Source: Campylobacterales bacterium (GTDB taxonomy: Bacteria; Campylobacterota; Campylobacteria; Campylobacterales; SZUA-545). From it: a stretch of DNA of 7,441 nt. Shown piece by piece: positions 1 to 6,292 of this stretch (position 1 is its first letter; each line of letters starts with the position of its first letter). The position numbers and the translations under genes were made by a program. A model generated the notes under the pieces. It did not search any database. It was not told the DNA's origin and worked only from the letters and a program-made list of their open reading frames with translations. The stretch is from contig JAOXRY010000160.1 in the NCBI GenBank assembly GCA_025800305.1, forward strand, positions 1 to 7,441, read 5' to 3'.

Positions 1-1118
1 TCATCAATTCCACCACCAGTGTCATTGTAAGAGATAATACAATTTTTGTCATCACTAGTAACTTTTATAGTAATATGTTTACTTTCAGATCTATTAGAAA
101 CAATAGCATCTTTGGAGTTGGAAATAAGATTTAAAAAAATCTGTTGAAGTTCACTATCAAACCCATCAATAAAGACATCATTGTGGCTATAGTCAATCAT
201 TATCCCATGCTTATTAAGCTCAATAGACATGATATTAACAACTTTTTCAATAGATTGTCTTACAGAAAAGTTGGTTTTTTTCTTATTTGGATTAAAAAAG
301 TGTCTAAAGTCATCAATTGTAGAAGACATGAACTTCACATAGTTATACACATCTTTTTGCGTATCTAAAACGTACTGCATATCTAGGTCATCATTTTTAG
401 CCATATCTAAGATCATCTGGGAAGTTAGCCCAATTGCATTAAGAGGTTGTTTTAGTTGGTGGGAGATTATTCCAATCATATCACCTAATGCTGCTTTTTT
501 CGATTGTTCAAATAAGAAGTCATCTTTGATTCTTATCTCTTCTATCTGCTCTCGGACAATTTTTCCTAGATCTTTATTTAGCCCTTTAAGCATTTTTGTC
601 TTCTCTTCAACTTGCTCTTGAAGAATTTTAGTCATTTTATGGTTTTCAATAACAGAACCAGCAATTTCTGCAATAAGTTCTAAGATCTCACTATCTTCTT
701 CTGTATACTCTCCATCTTGCTTATTTAATGTTTGAACTACACCAAGAAGTTCATTAAAGTTTCCGATGATAGGAACTGCTAAAATTTTTTCAGTAGTGTA
801 TCCTGTTTGAAGGTCTATCTCTTTGTGGAAAAATGGATTGGAATAGGCTTTGTTTTCTATGATAATTTTTTGGCTTCTTGCACATTCACCTGCTATACCT
901 GTACCAAGAGGAACTTCTATGAAGCTTGTTGTTCCTTGGGCAACCTTAGATCCTAGTACGTTTTTTTCTTGATCAAAAATATAAAGCGAACTTCTGTCTG
1001 AATTAGTTGTATCTGAAGCAATTTTTGTAATCTCATTAAAGATATCGTATTCTTTATTGCTGTGTTTTAAAAGTCTGTTTAAACGTACAATTAAGGAAAG
1101 CTTATGCCTTGTTTTCAT
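1..1118 (-). CDS. Soluble GAF-domain sensor histidine kinase (C-terminus cut by window edge)
   Basis: Two-component sensor kinase that should autophosphorylate on His220 and pass the phosphate to an unidentified response regulator. The frame is open from an ATG at 1118 to the left edge (372 residues, no stop). Residues about 22-160 form a GAF domain (GTGIAGECA at 72-80, AVPIIGN at 114-120). Residues about 160-205 are a charged, probably coiled-coil linker. The H-box is GDMIGIISHQLKQPLNAI (212-229), a variant of the HQWRQP form common in Campylobacterota. The N-box is NLISNSKDAI (330-339), and the G1 box DTGGGI (366-371) lies at the edge, so the rest of the HATPase domain is outside the window. 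No membrane segment or signal peptide is visible, so it is probably cytoplasmic. AAGG lies about 9 bases before the ATG, and a promoter is visible upstream. The GAF ligand cannot be predicted. Kinase identity is secure; the physiological role is unknown. Confidence 0.9.
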   Translation of the reverse strand, partial: MKTRHKLSLIVRLNRLLKHSNKEYDIFNEITKIASDTTNSDRSSLYIFDQEKNVLGSKVAQGTTSFIEVPLGTGIAGECARSQKIIIENKAYSNPFFHKEIDLQTGYTTEKILAVPIIGNFNELLGVVQTLNKQDGEYTEEDSEILELIAEIAGSVIENHKMTKILQEQVEEKTKMLKGLNKDLGKIVREQIEEIRIKDDFLFEQSKKAALGDMIGIISHQLKQPLNAIGLTSQMILDMAKNDDLDMQYVLDTQKDVYNYVKFMSSTIDDFRHFFNPNKKKTNFSVRQSIEKVVNIMSIELNKHGIMIDYSHNDVFIDGFDSELQQIFLNLISNSKDAIVSNRSESKHITIKVTSDDKNCIISYNDTGGGID

Positions 1119-1146
1119 AGGGAGCCTTAAGATGAATATCTTTCGG

Positions 1147-1155
1147 ATTATAGCA
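1147..1155 (-). promoter_or_regulatory. Extended -10 promoter for the GAF histidine kinase
   Basis: The minus strand reads TGCTATAAT, a perfect TGn-TATAAT extended -10 element. Transcription would start near 1140, leaving an untranslated leader of about 22 bases before the ATG at 1118. No good -35 hexamer is seen 16-18 bases upstream, as is usual when the -10 is extended and in Campylobacterota, where -35 boxes are weak. It suggests the kinase can be transcribed separately from the helicase upstream, although no terminator is visible between the two genes. Confidence 0.6.
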
Positions 1156-1213
1156 CTTTTACATTATTTATTGATTAACGATCTTTTCTATAAACTTAAA
1201 GTATTATTGCTTA

Positions 1214-3286
1214 TTATATTTTTTCTACAAAGTTACTTAGTATTTCTTTTGTTGTACCACTAAAATTGATTTTGAGCTTGAAATCTTTTCCTGATTTATT
1301 AGCTCCTACAATTCTTCCCATACCAAAAATCTTATGTTTTACTAGATCTCCTTTTCTAAAAGGTGACTTATCTTCAATGGAAAAACCTCCTTCGATGATT
1401 TCACACTCTGATAAAAATCTACTTTTCACCATATCTTTTCTCTTCCCACGGAAGAATCTACTTTTTACACTACTAAGAATAAGTCTTTTCTTCGCTCTGG
1501 TAAATGCAACATACCCAAGACGTCTCTCCTCTTCTAAGTCTGAGCCTTCACTAATAATAGGAAAAAATCCTTCTTCCAATCCAATAATAAAGACATATTC
1601 AAACTCTAACCCCTTAGAAGCATGGATACTCATAAGATTTGTCATATTCCCATTAATCTTATCTTGTCCAGATTCAAGAGCGATCTCATTTAAAAAATCT
1701 TCTATCCCAAGATTTTCATAAGGAGCAATGTGATCGATAATCGCACCATAAAGTTCATCTATATTTAAAGCTCTCTCTTCTTCTTTAGACGTATGAAAAA
1801 ACTCTCTTATAGCTATTTTCTTCTCAAAAAGATCCATAAAATCTTCAATTGGAAGATCAATTTGGCTTTTAAGATCTAAAATCAATTTAATAAAATCTTT
1901 TAAAGTTGTTGTGTTTTTCTTTCCTACTAAAGTAGCAAGTTGACTATCACTTCTTTTATCAATGAGATCAAAAATAGATATGTTCTCTTCTAAAGCTCCA
2001 TTGGTTAATTTGTCTAGAGTTGTTTTTCCAATACCTCTTTTAGGTTTATTCACAACACGTTTAAAGGAAAAATCATCATGAGGGTTAATGATTACTCTTA
2101 AATAACTAATAGCATCTTTTACTTCCATTCTCTCATAGAAACGGACACTATCTACGATAGTAAATTGGATTCCTCTTTTGGAAAGCCCTTCTTCAATTGA
2201 TCTTGAAAGTGCATTGATTCTATATAGCACAGCAATGTCAGAAGGGTTTATACCTTTATCAGTAAGCTTATCAATTTCTCGTCCGATAAAATCAGCTTCT
2301 AGCCTTTCATCCATAAATTCACAATATTCAACATCTTCACCATCAGTAATTGTAGGAATCAGTTTTTTTTCATGTCTGTCTTTATTGTGGGAGATAAGTT
2401 TATTTGCTCTATCTAAGATGAACTTTGTAGATCTATAGTTTTCTTGGAGACGGATAACTGTTGTTCCTTCAAAGGTGTTTTCAAACTCTAAAATATTTTT
2501 AATGTTCGCACCTCTCCAACCATAAATACTTTGGTCATCATCTCCTACAACACAAAGGTTATTATGTTTTGTACAAAGAAGCCTAATAAGACTTAATTGA
2601 AGTTCATTGGTGTCTTGAAACTCATCAATCATAATGTATTGATATCTTCGGCTCATTTCATCTCTAAGATCTGGATTGTCTCTTAAAATAAGGTAGGGAA
2701 GCATTAATAGATCATCAAAATCAACAAGATTATTTGATTCAAGATAATTTTCATATTGTTCATAGATCTTAGCAACTTGAAGATCTATTTTTCCTTCTTC
2801 CGAAGTGTCACAAGTCTCTTCTAAAACCATTTTTGGCGTAAGAAGATGGTTTTTAAAGTTACTAATTTCACTTGCAACTAAACCTTTTGAAAGCTCTTCA
2901 TCTTCAATAAACTGTTTGATAATTCTTTTTTTATCATCTGAATCAATAATTAAAAAATTGTTATTTCTTCCAAGTTTTTCCATATGGAATCTTAAAAAGA
3001 GCAGACCAAACTTATGAAAAGTAAAAAGTTTTGGAGGAAAATTAATGGCTATATGATTGTCTTCAATAAGAGCCATTGCTCTTTCTCTCATCTCTGTTGC
3101 AGCTTTATTGGTGAAAGTAAGTGTCAAAGTGTTTTCAGGAGGAATACCTATCGAAAGAAGATAGGCAAGTCTAGTTGTAATAGTCTTTGTTTTTCCAGTT
3201 CCTGCTCCAGCAAGAATTAGTACAGGACCTTCTGTTGTTTGTGCTGCTTCTTTTTGAGCTTGATTTAGTCCTTCTAATAAACTCAT
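1214..3286 (-). CDS. uvrD: UvrD/PcrA-type superfamily 1A 3'-5' DNA helicase
   Basis: ATP-driven 3'-5' DNA helicase of the UvrD/PcrA/Rep family, used in nucleotide excision repair, replication-fork maintenance and clearing of proteins from DNA. At 690 residues it is slightly shorter than typical UvrD or PcrA (about 720) but complete. Motifs in order: Q-motif LNQAQKEA (7-14); Walker A AGAGTGKT (26-33); Ia LTFTNKAATEM (56-66); II DEFQD (221-225); III VVGDDDQSIYGWRGA (246-260); IV QENYRST (281-287); V HASKGLEF (555-562); VI GYVAFTRAKKRL (591-602). The C-terminus (about 643-690, KGDLVKHKIFGMGRIV) resembles the Tudor-like RNA-polymerase-binding domain of PcrA/UvrD, which favours those over Rep. Its ATG overlaps the stop of the upstream PAS gene as ATGA, and its Shine-Dalgarno is poor (AAGGGA about 13 bases upstream), suggesting translational coupling. 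Campylobacterota may carry more than one such helicase, so the symbol is approximate. Confidence 0.93.
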   Translation of the reverse strand: MSLLEGLNQAQKEAAQTTEGPVLILAGAGTGKTKTITTRLAYLLSIGIPPENTLTLTFTNKAATEMRERAMALIEDNHIAINFPPKLFTFHKFGLLFLRFHMEKLGRNNNFLIIDSDDKKRIIKQFIEDEELSKGLVASEISNFKNHLLTPKMVLEETCDTSEEGKIDLQVAKIYEQYENYLESNNLVDFDDLLMLPYLILRDNPDLRDEMSRRYQYIMIDEFQDTNELQLSLIRLLCTKHNNLCVVGDDDQSIYGWRGANIKNILEFENTFEGTTVIRLQENYRSTKFILDRANKLISHNKDRHEKKLIPTITDGEDVEYCEFMDERLEADFIGREIDKLTDKGINPSDIAVLYRINALSRSIEEGLSKRGIQFTIVDSVRFYERMEVKDAISYLRVIINPHDDFSFKRVVNKPKRGIGKTTLDKLTNGALEENISIFDLIDKRSDSQLATLVGKKNTTTLKDFIKLILDLKSQIDLPIEDFMDLFEKKIAIREFFHTSKEEERALNIDELYGAIIDHIAPYENLGIEDFLNEIALESGQDKINGNMTNLMSIHASKGLEFEYVFIIGLEEGFFPIISEGSDLEEERRLGYVAFTRAKKRLILSSVKSRFFRGKRKDMVKSRFLSECEIIEGGFSIEDKSPFRKGDLVKHKIFGMGRIVGANKSGKDFKLKINFSGTTKEILSNFVEKI

Positions 3287-3858
3287 TTAGAGGTTTTTCC
3301 CTTTGCCAATTGTGCTAATCTTTTTTCAACAAGCTTAATCATTTGTTTTACCAACTTATCATTTTCAAAGTTATACTTTTTTGCTACTTCCATGATTTTA
3401 TTTGTATCTTCTATGGAAACTGACCATTTATTTACAATCCCATTTTCTTTAGCAATCATCTCTTTATAAGTTTTAGATGCTTCAGAAATCTGCTCTTCTG
3501 ATGCTTTTTTTCTAACTGATTTATAGCCAATAACTTTATTGTTTTTTACAAAAGGAGACACTTCTGCCACTACCCAATAGTAACCGCCATTTTTTGCTCT
3601 ATTTTTTACAACACCTGTCCACTTTTTATTTTTTTTGATTGTTTTCCACATCTCTTCAAAAGCAGCTTTTGGCATATCAGGATGTCTGACAACATTGTGA
3701 GGGCTACCGACAAGTTCCTCTTTTTTAAATCCGCAAACTTTGCAAAAATCATCACTGGCATAGGTGATTATCCCTTGAGTATCTGTTCTCGAAATGAGAA
3801 AATCCATTTCTGAGATTTGAACAGGTTTTTCGTCTATATATCCACCATTATCTGACAT
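3283..3858 (-). CDS. Aer-type PAS sensor protein with helical tail (CetB/CetC-like)
   Basis: Soluble PAS-domain protein, probably the redox or energy sensing partner of the chemotaxis transducer encoded just upstream. Residues about 15-120 form a PAS fold with the Aer signature PHNVVRHPDMPKAAF (53-67), followed by W70, W80, KNRAKNGGYYWV (85-96) and GYKSVRKKA (111-119). Arg58, His59 and Asp61 match the RHPD residues that E. coli Aer needs for FAD binding, so a flavin is likely; that is inference from the family. Residues about 121-191 form a lysine-rich, probably helical extension with no recognised domain, which the sister PAS protein at 5293-5787 has in shorter form. There is no membrane segment, so it must reach the membrane through a partner, as Campylobacter CetB does with CetA. 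AAGGA about 7 bases before the ATG at 3858 supports this start. The gene follows the transducer by 20 bp and overlaps the helicase by 4 bp. Confidence 0.9.
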   Translation of the reverse strand: MSDNGGYIDEKPVQISEMDFLISRTDTQGIITYASDDFCKVCGFKKEELVGSPHNVVRHPDMPKAAFEEMWKTIKKNKKWTGVVKNRAKNGGYYWVVAEVSPFVKNNKVIGYKSVRKKASEEQISEASKTYKEMIAKENGIVNKWSVSIEDTNKIMEVAKKYNFENDKLVKQMIKLVEKRLAQLAKGKTSK

Positions 3859-3878
3859 CTATATTCCTTGTCATTATG

Positions 3879-5318
3879 TTAAAAAAAGTCGTCATACTTT
3901 TCTTCAAGCATTTTATCTAGTAGTTCAAAGAGCTTCTCACTAGACTCTTCCATTTGAGAAAAATATTGGACAATATCATCTTTATATCTATCAAAATTCT
4001 CATTACTTTTAATAAGGCTAAGAGAATCATTGACATATTTGTGAACTGCTTGATGAGGAGTATCTAACGCCTTATAAGATTCAGTCATACCAAATCTTTC
4101 TTTACCAAGACTTGCATACCACTTTCCTAATCTACAGTTAAGGTGATCTTCTATATCTGCATTTTTATCTCTTTTAATAATGCTTCCAAAGGCTTGGTTT
4201 TTAAAGATAATATGATCCATCTTTGCAAGAACAGTAAATGTTTTATCTTCGATTTTTCCTGTTTCGAAAACAACTTCATTGGAATTATCTGTTAGTTTTG
4301 ATAATGTATTTTCAAAAGATGAGATCTCTTCTGTTGATTTATTGGAAATTACAGACATTCTTTCTGCATTACTACTTATCTCTTCTGTTTCTTGTTGAAG
4401 TGATTGGATGGAGATTGATATTTCAGCAGTAGATTTTTGTGTTCTTTCAGCAAGTTTTCTAACTTCATCTGCAACAACAGCAAAACCACGACCGTGTTCA
4501 CCAGCACGAGCTGCTTCAATAGCCGCATTTAAGGCTAGAAGATTAGTCTGATCTGCAATATCTTTAATCAATCCGACGACAGAGTTGATTTCATCGGATT
4601 TTTGCTGAAGAGATTGGACAAAACCAGCATTGGCACTAATAAGTTCTGTTAACTCATTTAAATTAGAGACTACACCATTTATCTCAGCTTTACTTTCATT
4701 GGATAGCTCAGCACTTTTTCCTATTGAATCACGAACTCTATTTAGTCCTTCAGAAGTTTCTACCATTTGTTTCTGAATAATTTGAAAGTTTATTGCCAAC
4801 GGTTTACCAGTTTTACTTAGCTGGTTTGTAAACATATCATTTTGAATTTTATTGTATTCACTTTCAAGTGCACCAATAGCCTTGTTAATCTCTACTGCAC
4901 TTTTTGCAAAAATTGGGTTTAAACCTTTTGGATCAACTTTTCTAAAAAATTTGTTTTGACTGGCATAATCAAAAGCAGCGATTATCTCTCTTGAGTAAAC
5001 TTCAATTTGGTCTAATAAATTATTAATATTCCAAGACATTTGTTCCAACTCACCACCACCACCGATGTGAGTTTCTCTTTTTTCAAAGTTTCCATCTTTT
5101 GCGTGTGATAAGATTATATCTGACTCAACAATACTACTTTCTGTAATTCTAATATGTCTAAATGCATAAAGTGCGATAACAAGATTTAAGGATGCAAAGA
5201 GTAAAAATGTAAAATTAAATCCATTGAGAGTAGAGAAAATAATAATATTTAAGGTTACAACTGCGATATGTGCATAATTGGCGTAATGAATTTTAGATAG
5301 AGAAGATAAATTCTTCAT
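3879..5318 (-). CDS. Methyl-accepting chemotaxis transducer, CetA/Aer-like, with C-terminal CZB zinc-binding domain
   Basis: Chemoreceptor that controls CheA through CheW at the membrane. Two membrane helices (about 14-32 and 35-53) are joined by only a few residues, so there is no periplasmic ligand domain, as in Aer and CetA. A HAMP-like segment follows (about 54-109) and probably a second (about 110-155). The cytoplasmic hairpin tip is intact: IADQTNLLALNAAIEAARAG at 254-273, then EHGRGFAVVADEVRKLAERT (274-293). The C-terminus (about 365-435) is a CZB domain with all four expected zinc ligands: His369 (DHIIFK), Cys395 (CRLGKWY), His422 and His426 (PHQAVH). CZB domains bind zinc and in some receptors, such as H. 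pylori TlpD, are linked to oxidant or zinc sensing. No CheR-docking pentapeptide is seen at the end. The start at 5318 has a strong AAAGGAG about 7 bases upstream and lies inside the 3' end of the preceding PAS gene (26-bp overlap). Flanking PAS genes probably supply the sensor. Confidence 0.94.
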   Translation of the reverse strand: MKNLSSLSKIHYANYAHIAVVTLNIIIFSTLNGFNFTFLLFASLNLVIALYAFRHIRITESSIVESDIILSHAKDGNFEKRETHIGGGGELEQMSWNINNLLDQIEVYSREIIAAFDYASQNKFFRKVDPKGLNPIFAKSAVEINKAIGALESEYNKIQNDMFTNQLSKTGKPLAINFQIIQKQMVETSEGLNRVRDSIGKSAELSNESKAEINGVVSNLNELTELISANAGFVQSLQQKSDEINSVVGLIKDIADQTNLLALNAAIEAARAGEHGRGFAVVADEVRKLAERTQKSTAEISISIQSLQQETEEISSNAERMSVISNKSTEEISSFENTLSKLTDNSNEVVFETGKIEDKTFTVLAKMDHIIFKNQAFGSIIKRDKNADIEDHLNCRLGKWYASLGKERFGMTESYKALDTPHQAVHKYVNDSLSLIKSNENFDRYKDDIVQYFSQMEESSEKLFELLDKMLEEKYDDFF

Positions 5319-5787
5319 AAGAAACTCCTTTCTCTTTTAAAAAGTCCATTAAAAGTTGTTCACTTTTTTCCATTCCACCCTCTTTTTCAGCATCTCGTAA
5401 AAGTTTATAGATAGGTTCGATTGTTGATAGAGCTTCCTTAGTAGGCTTTCTTCTTGCAGAGTGATAACCAATAATATTTCTGTCGTTATCATAAGAAGGG
5501 GTTACATTTGCAAAAACCCAGTAAAACTTTCCACTTTTAGATCTATTTACAACATAGGCATTGACCTCTTTTCCACTTTGAAGAGTCTCCCATAAATATT
5601 TGAAAACAACTTGAGGCATATCTGGATGTCTAATTAGATTGTGGGGAGAGTCAAGAAGTTCATCTTCTGTGTATTCGCTCATTTTAATGAAAATTTCATT
5701 TCCATAAATAATGTTACCTTTTAAATCCGTCTTAGAAACTATCATCTCATTTTCAGGAAAGGTTGTTTCATTGGGTCTTAGATCCAT
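5293..5787 (-). CDS. Aer-type PAS sensor protein (CetB-like)
   Basis: First gene of the probable energy-taxis operon: a 164-residue soluble PAS protein, about the size of Campylobacter CetB. The PAS domain spans about residues 12-115. It carries the Aer signature SPHNLIRHPDMP (47-58), with Arg53, His54 and Asp56 at the positions needed for FAD in E. coli Aer, then NRSKSGKFYWVFANVTP (81-97) and GYHSARRKP (107-115). A helical tail of about 50 residues ends in EEFIFSI. I chose the ATG at 5787 because TAGGAAG lies about 6 bases upstream and a promoter sits just beyond. The frame stays open to an ATG at 5886, but that start would cross the promoter and overlap the divergent gene, and its 33 extra residues resemble no PAS extension I know. 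FAD binding and partnership with the transducer are inferred from the family and from the PAS-transducer-PAS order, which recalls the cetC-cetA-cetB cluster. Confidence 0.9.
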   Translation of the reverse strand: MDLRPNETTFPENEMIVSKTDLKGNIIYGNEIFIKMSEYTEDELLDSPHNLIRHPDMPQVVFKYLWETLQSGKEVNAYVVNRSKSGKFYWVFANVTPSYDNDRNIIGYHSARRKPTKEALSTIEPIYKLLRDAEKEGGMEKSEQLLMDFLKEKGVSYEEFIFSI

Positions 5788-5816
5788 AAAGCTTCCTACT
5801 TTTTGTAAAATTGCTG

Positions 5817-5822
5817 TATAAT
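5817..5822 (+). promoter_or_regulatory. -10 box of the divergent small membrane-protein gene
   Basis: TATAAT on the plus strand, preceded by a T-rich run (TTTTTGTAAAATTG, 5800-5813) of the kind found before Campylobacter vegetative promoters. The TG lies directly next to the hexamer rather than one base away, so it is not a canonical extended -10. Transcription would start near 5829, about 46 bases before the ATG at 5875. The polymerase footprint would overlap fully with that of the minus-strand promoter. Confidence 0.5.
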
Positions 5823-5836
5823 AATCGACTATTATA
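5817..5836. repeat. 20-bp near-perfect palindrome spanning the two facing -10 boxes
   Basis: The sequence TATAATAATCGACTATTATA pairs with its own reverse complement at 9 of 10 positions; the only mismatch is 5824 (A) with 5829 (C). The centre is TCGA and the outer arms are TATAAT on each strand. It may simply be two facing -10 boxes, or it may also be an operator for a dimeric regulator. The sequence does not tell these apart. Confidence 0.75.
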
Positions 5837-5839
5837 TCA
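5831..5839 (-). promoter_or_regulatory. Extended -10 promoter of the PAS-transducer-PAS-helicase operon
   Basis: The minus strand reads TGATATAAT, a perfect TGn-TATAAT extended -10. The predicted transcription start is near 5824, giving a leader of about 37 bases before the ATG at 5787. No clear -35 box is seen. The hexamer is one arm of the palindrome at 5817-5836 and faces the -10 of the divergent gene. Confidence 0.6.
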
Positions 5840-5874
5840 TAAAACATGAGAAAAGATGTTATGGAGTATAAAAT

Positions 5875-6285
5875 ATGGCTAATCAAAAAGTAAAAATTTC
5901 TTTATATCTTGTGATTTTAACAACTCTTTTGGTTCCTTTTTTAATCTATTACTTTTATACTATGGAAAACAATCAATATTTAGATTTTATTAATTCCAAT
6001 GAGATCTCAATAATTCCTCAGGACAATCTGGAGATTTTTGTAGTTTTTCATATCTTATTTTCACTATTAATGATTACTAAATTTATAACAAGCAAGATAT
6101 ATAGTCCGACTGTAGAGTATGGAAAAAATGTTCGAGATTCAAACCGAAACTATATAGAAGATATTAGAGAAAAAACGAAACAGATAGAGAAGTTAAAGTC
6201 AGATCTAAAAAGCTCTCAAGAGTTCTTAGATCATATGACAGAGTATACTTTAACAGTTGATGGGGCTACAAAAGCCCCAGCTTGA
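5875..6285 (+). CDS. Small two-helix membrane protein with coiled-coil tail, unknown function
   Basis: I do not recognise a family. The 136-residue product has a short N-terminus with positive charges, a membrane helix at about 9-29 (LYLVILTTLLVPFLIYYFY), a polar loop of about 23 residues, and a second helix at about 53-72. A charged segment at about 84-118, rich in Lys, Glu and Asp, has coiled-coil character (EDIREKTKQIEKLKSDLKSS, 95-114). With both ends in the cytoplasm the coiled coil would face inward and could contact a cytoplasmic or receptor partner. The ATG at 5875 is preceded by GGAG (5863-5866) at a good distance, and a -10 box lies at 5817-5822. It is divergent from the energy-taxis operon with an overlapping promoter, which hints at shared control. 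The last codons overlap a GC-rich hairpin, and the stop is 7 bp from that of the convergent fccB. A real gene is likely; its role is open. Confidence 0.8.
   Translation: MANQKVKISLYLVILTTLLVPFLIYYFYTMENNQYLDFINSNEISIIPQDNLEIFVVFHILFSLLMITKFITSKIYSPTVEYGKNVRDSNRNYIEDIREKTKQIEKLKSDLKSSQEFLDHMTEYTLTVDGATKAPA
6262..6278. terminator. GC-rich hairpin at the 3' ends of the convergent genes, possible shared terminator
   Basis: GGGGCT and AGCCCC form a perfect 6-bp stem around the 5-base loop ACAAA. In this AT-rich window a stem with five G-C pairs stands out. It lies within the last codons of the plus-strand gene and just past the fccB stop on the minus strand, so it could slow polymerase in both directions. 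No run of Ts follows directly on either strand, so it is not a classical intrinsic terminator. Confidence 0.45.
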
Positions 6286-6292
6286 GCCTTAT

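Noticed and set aside
1119..1213. Possible intrinsic terminator or small RNA between helicase and kinase
   Set aside because: I found no GC-rich stem followed by Ts; only the kinase promoter and ribosome binding site are evident, so read-through from the helicase is possible.
1057..1263. Small plus-strand frame across the kinase start and the intergenic gap
   Set aside because: It overlaps the kinase N-terminus, its promoter and the helicase end, has no ribosome binding site, and its Leu/Phe-rich product looks like antisense of AT-rich DNA.
1266..3220. Several plus-strand frames opposite the helicase
   Set aside because: They lie fully antisense to strongly conserved helicase motifs, are low-complexity Ser/Leu/Phe-rich, and have no supporting start signals.
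1214..3286. Helicase as an AddA/RecB-type recombination nuclease subunit
   Set aside because: At 690 residues there is no C-terminal nuclease domain; the protein ends in a PcrA/UvrD-like Tudor segment.
5788..5886. N-terminal extension of the first PAS protein, including a hydrophobic stretch that could pass for a membrane helix
   Set aside because: It would run through a perfect extended -10 promoter and into the divergent gene, while the internal ATG at 5787 has a good ribosome binding site and matches CetB length.
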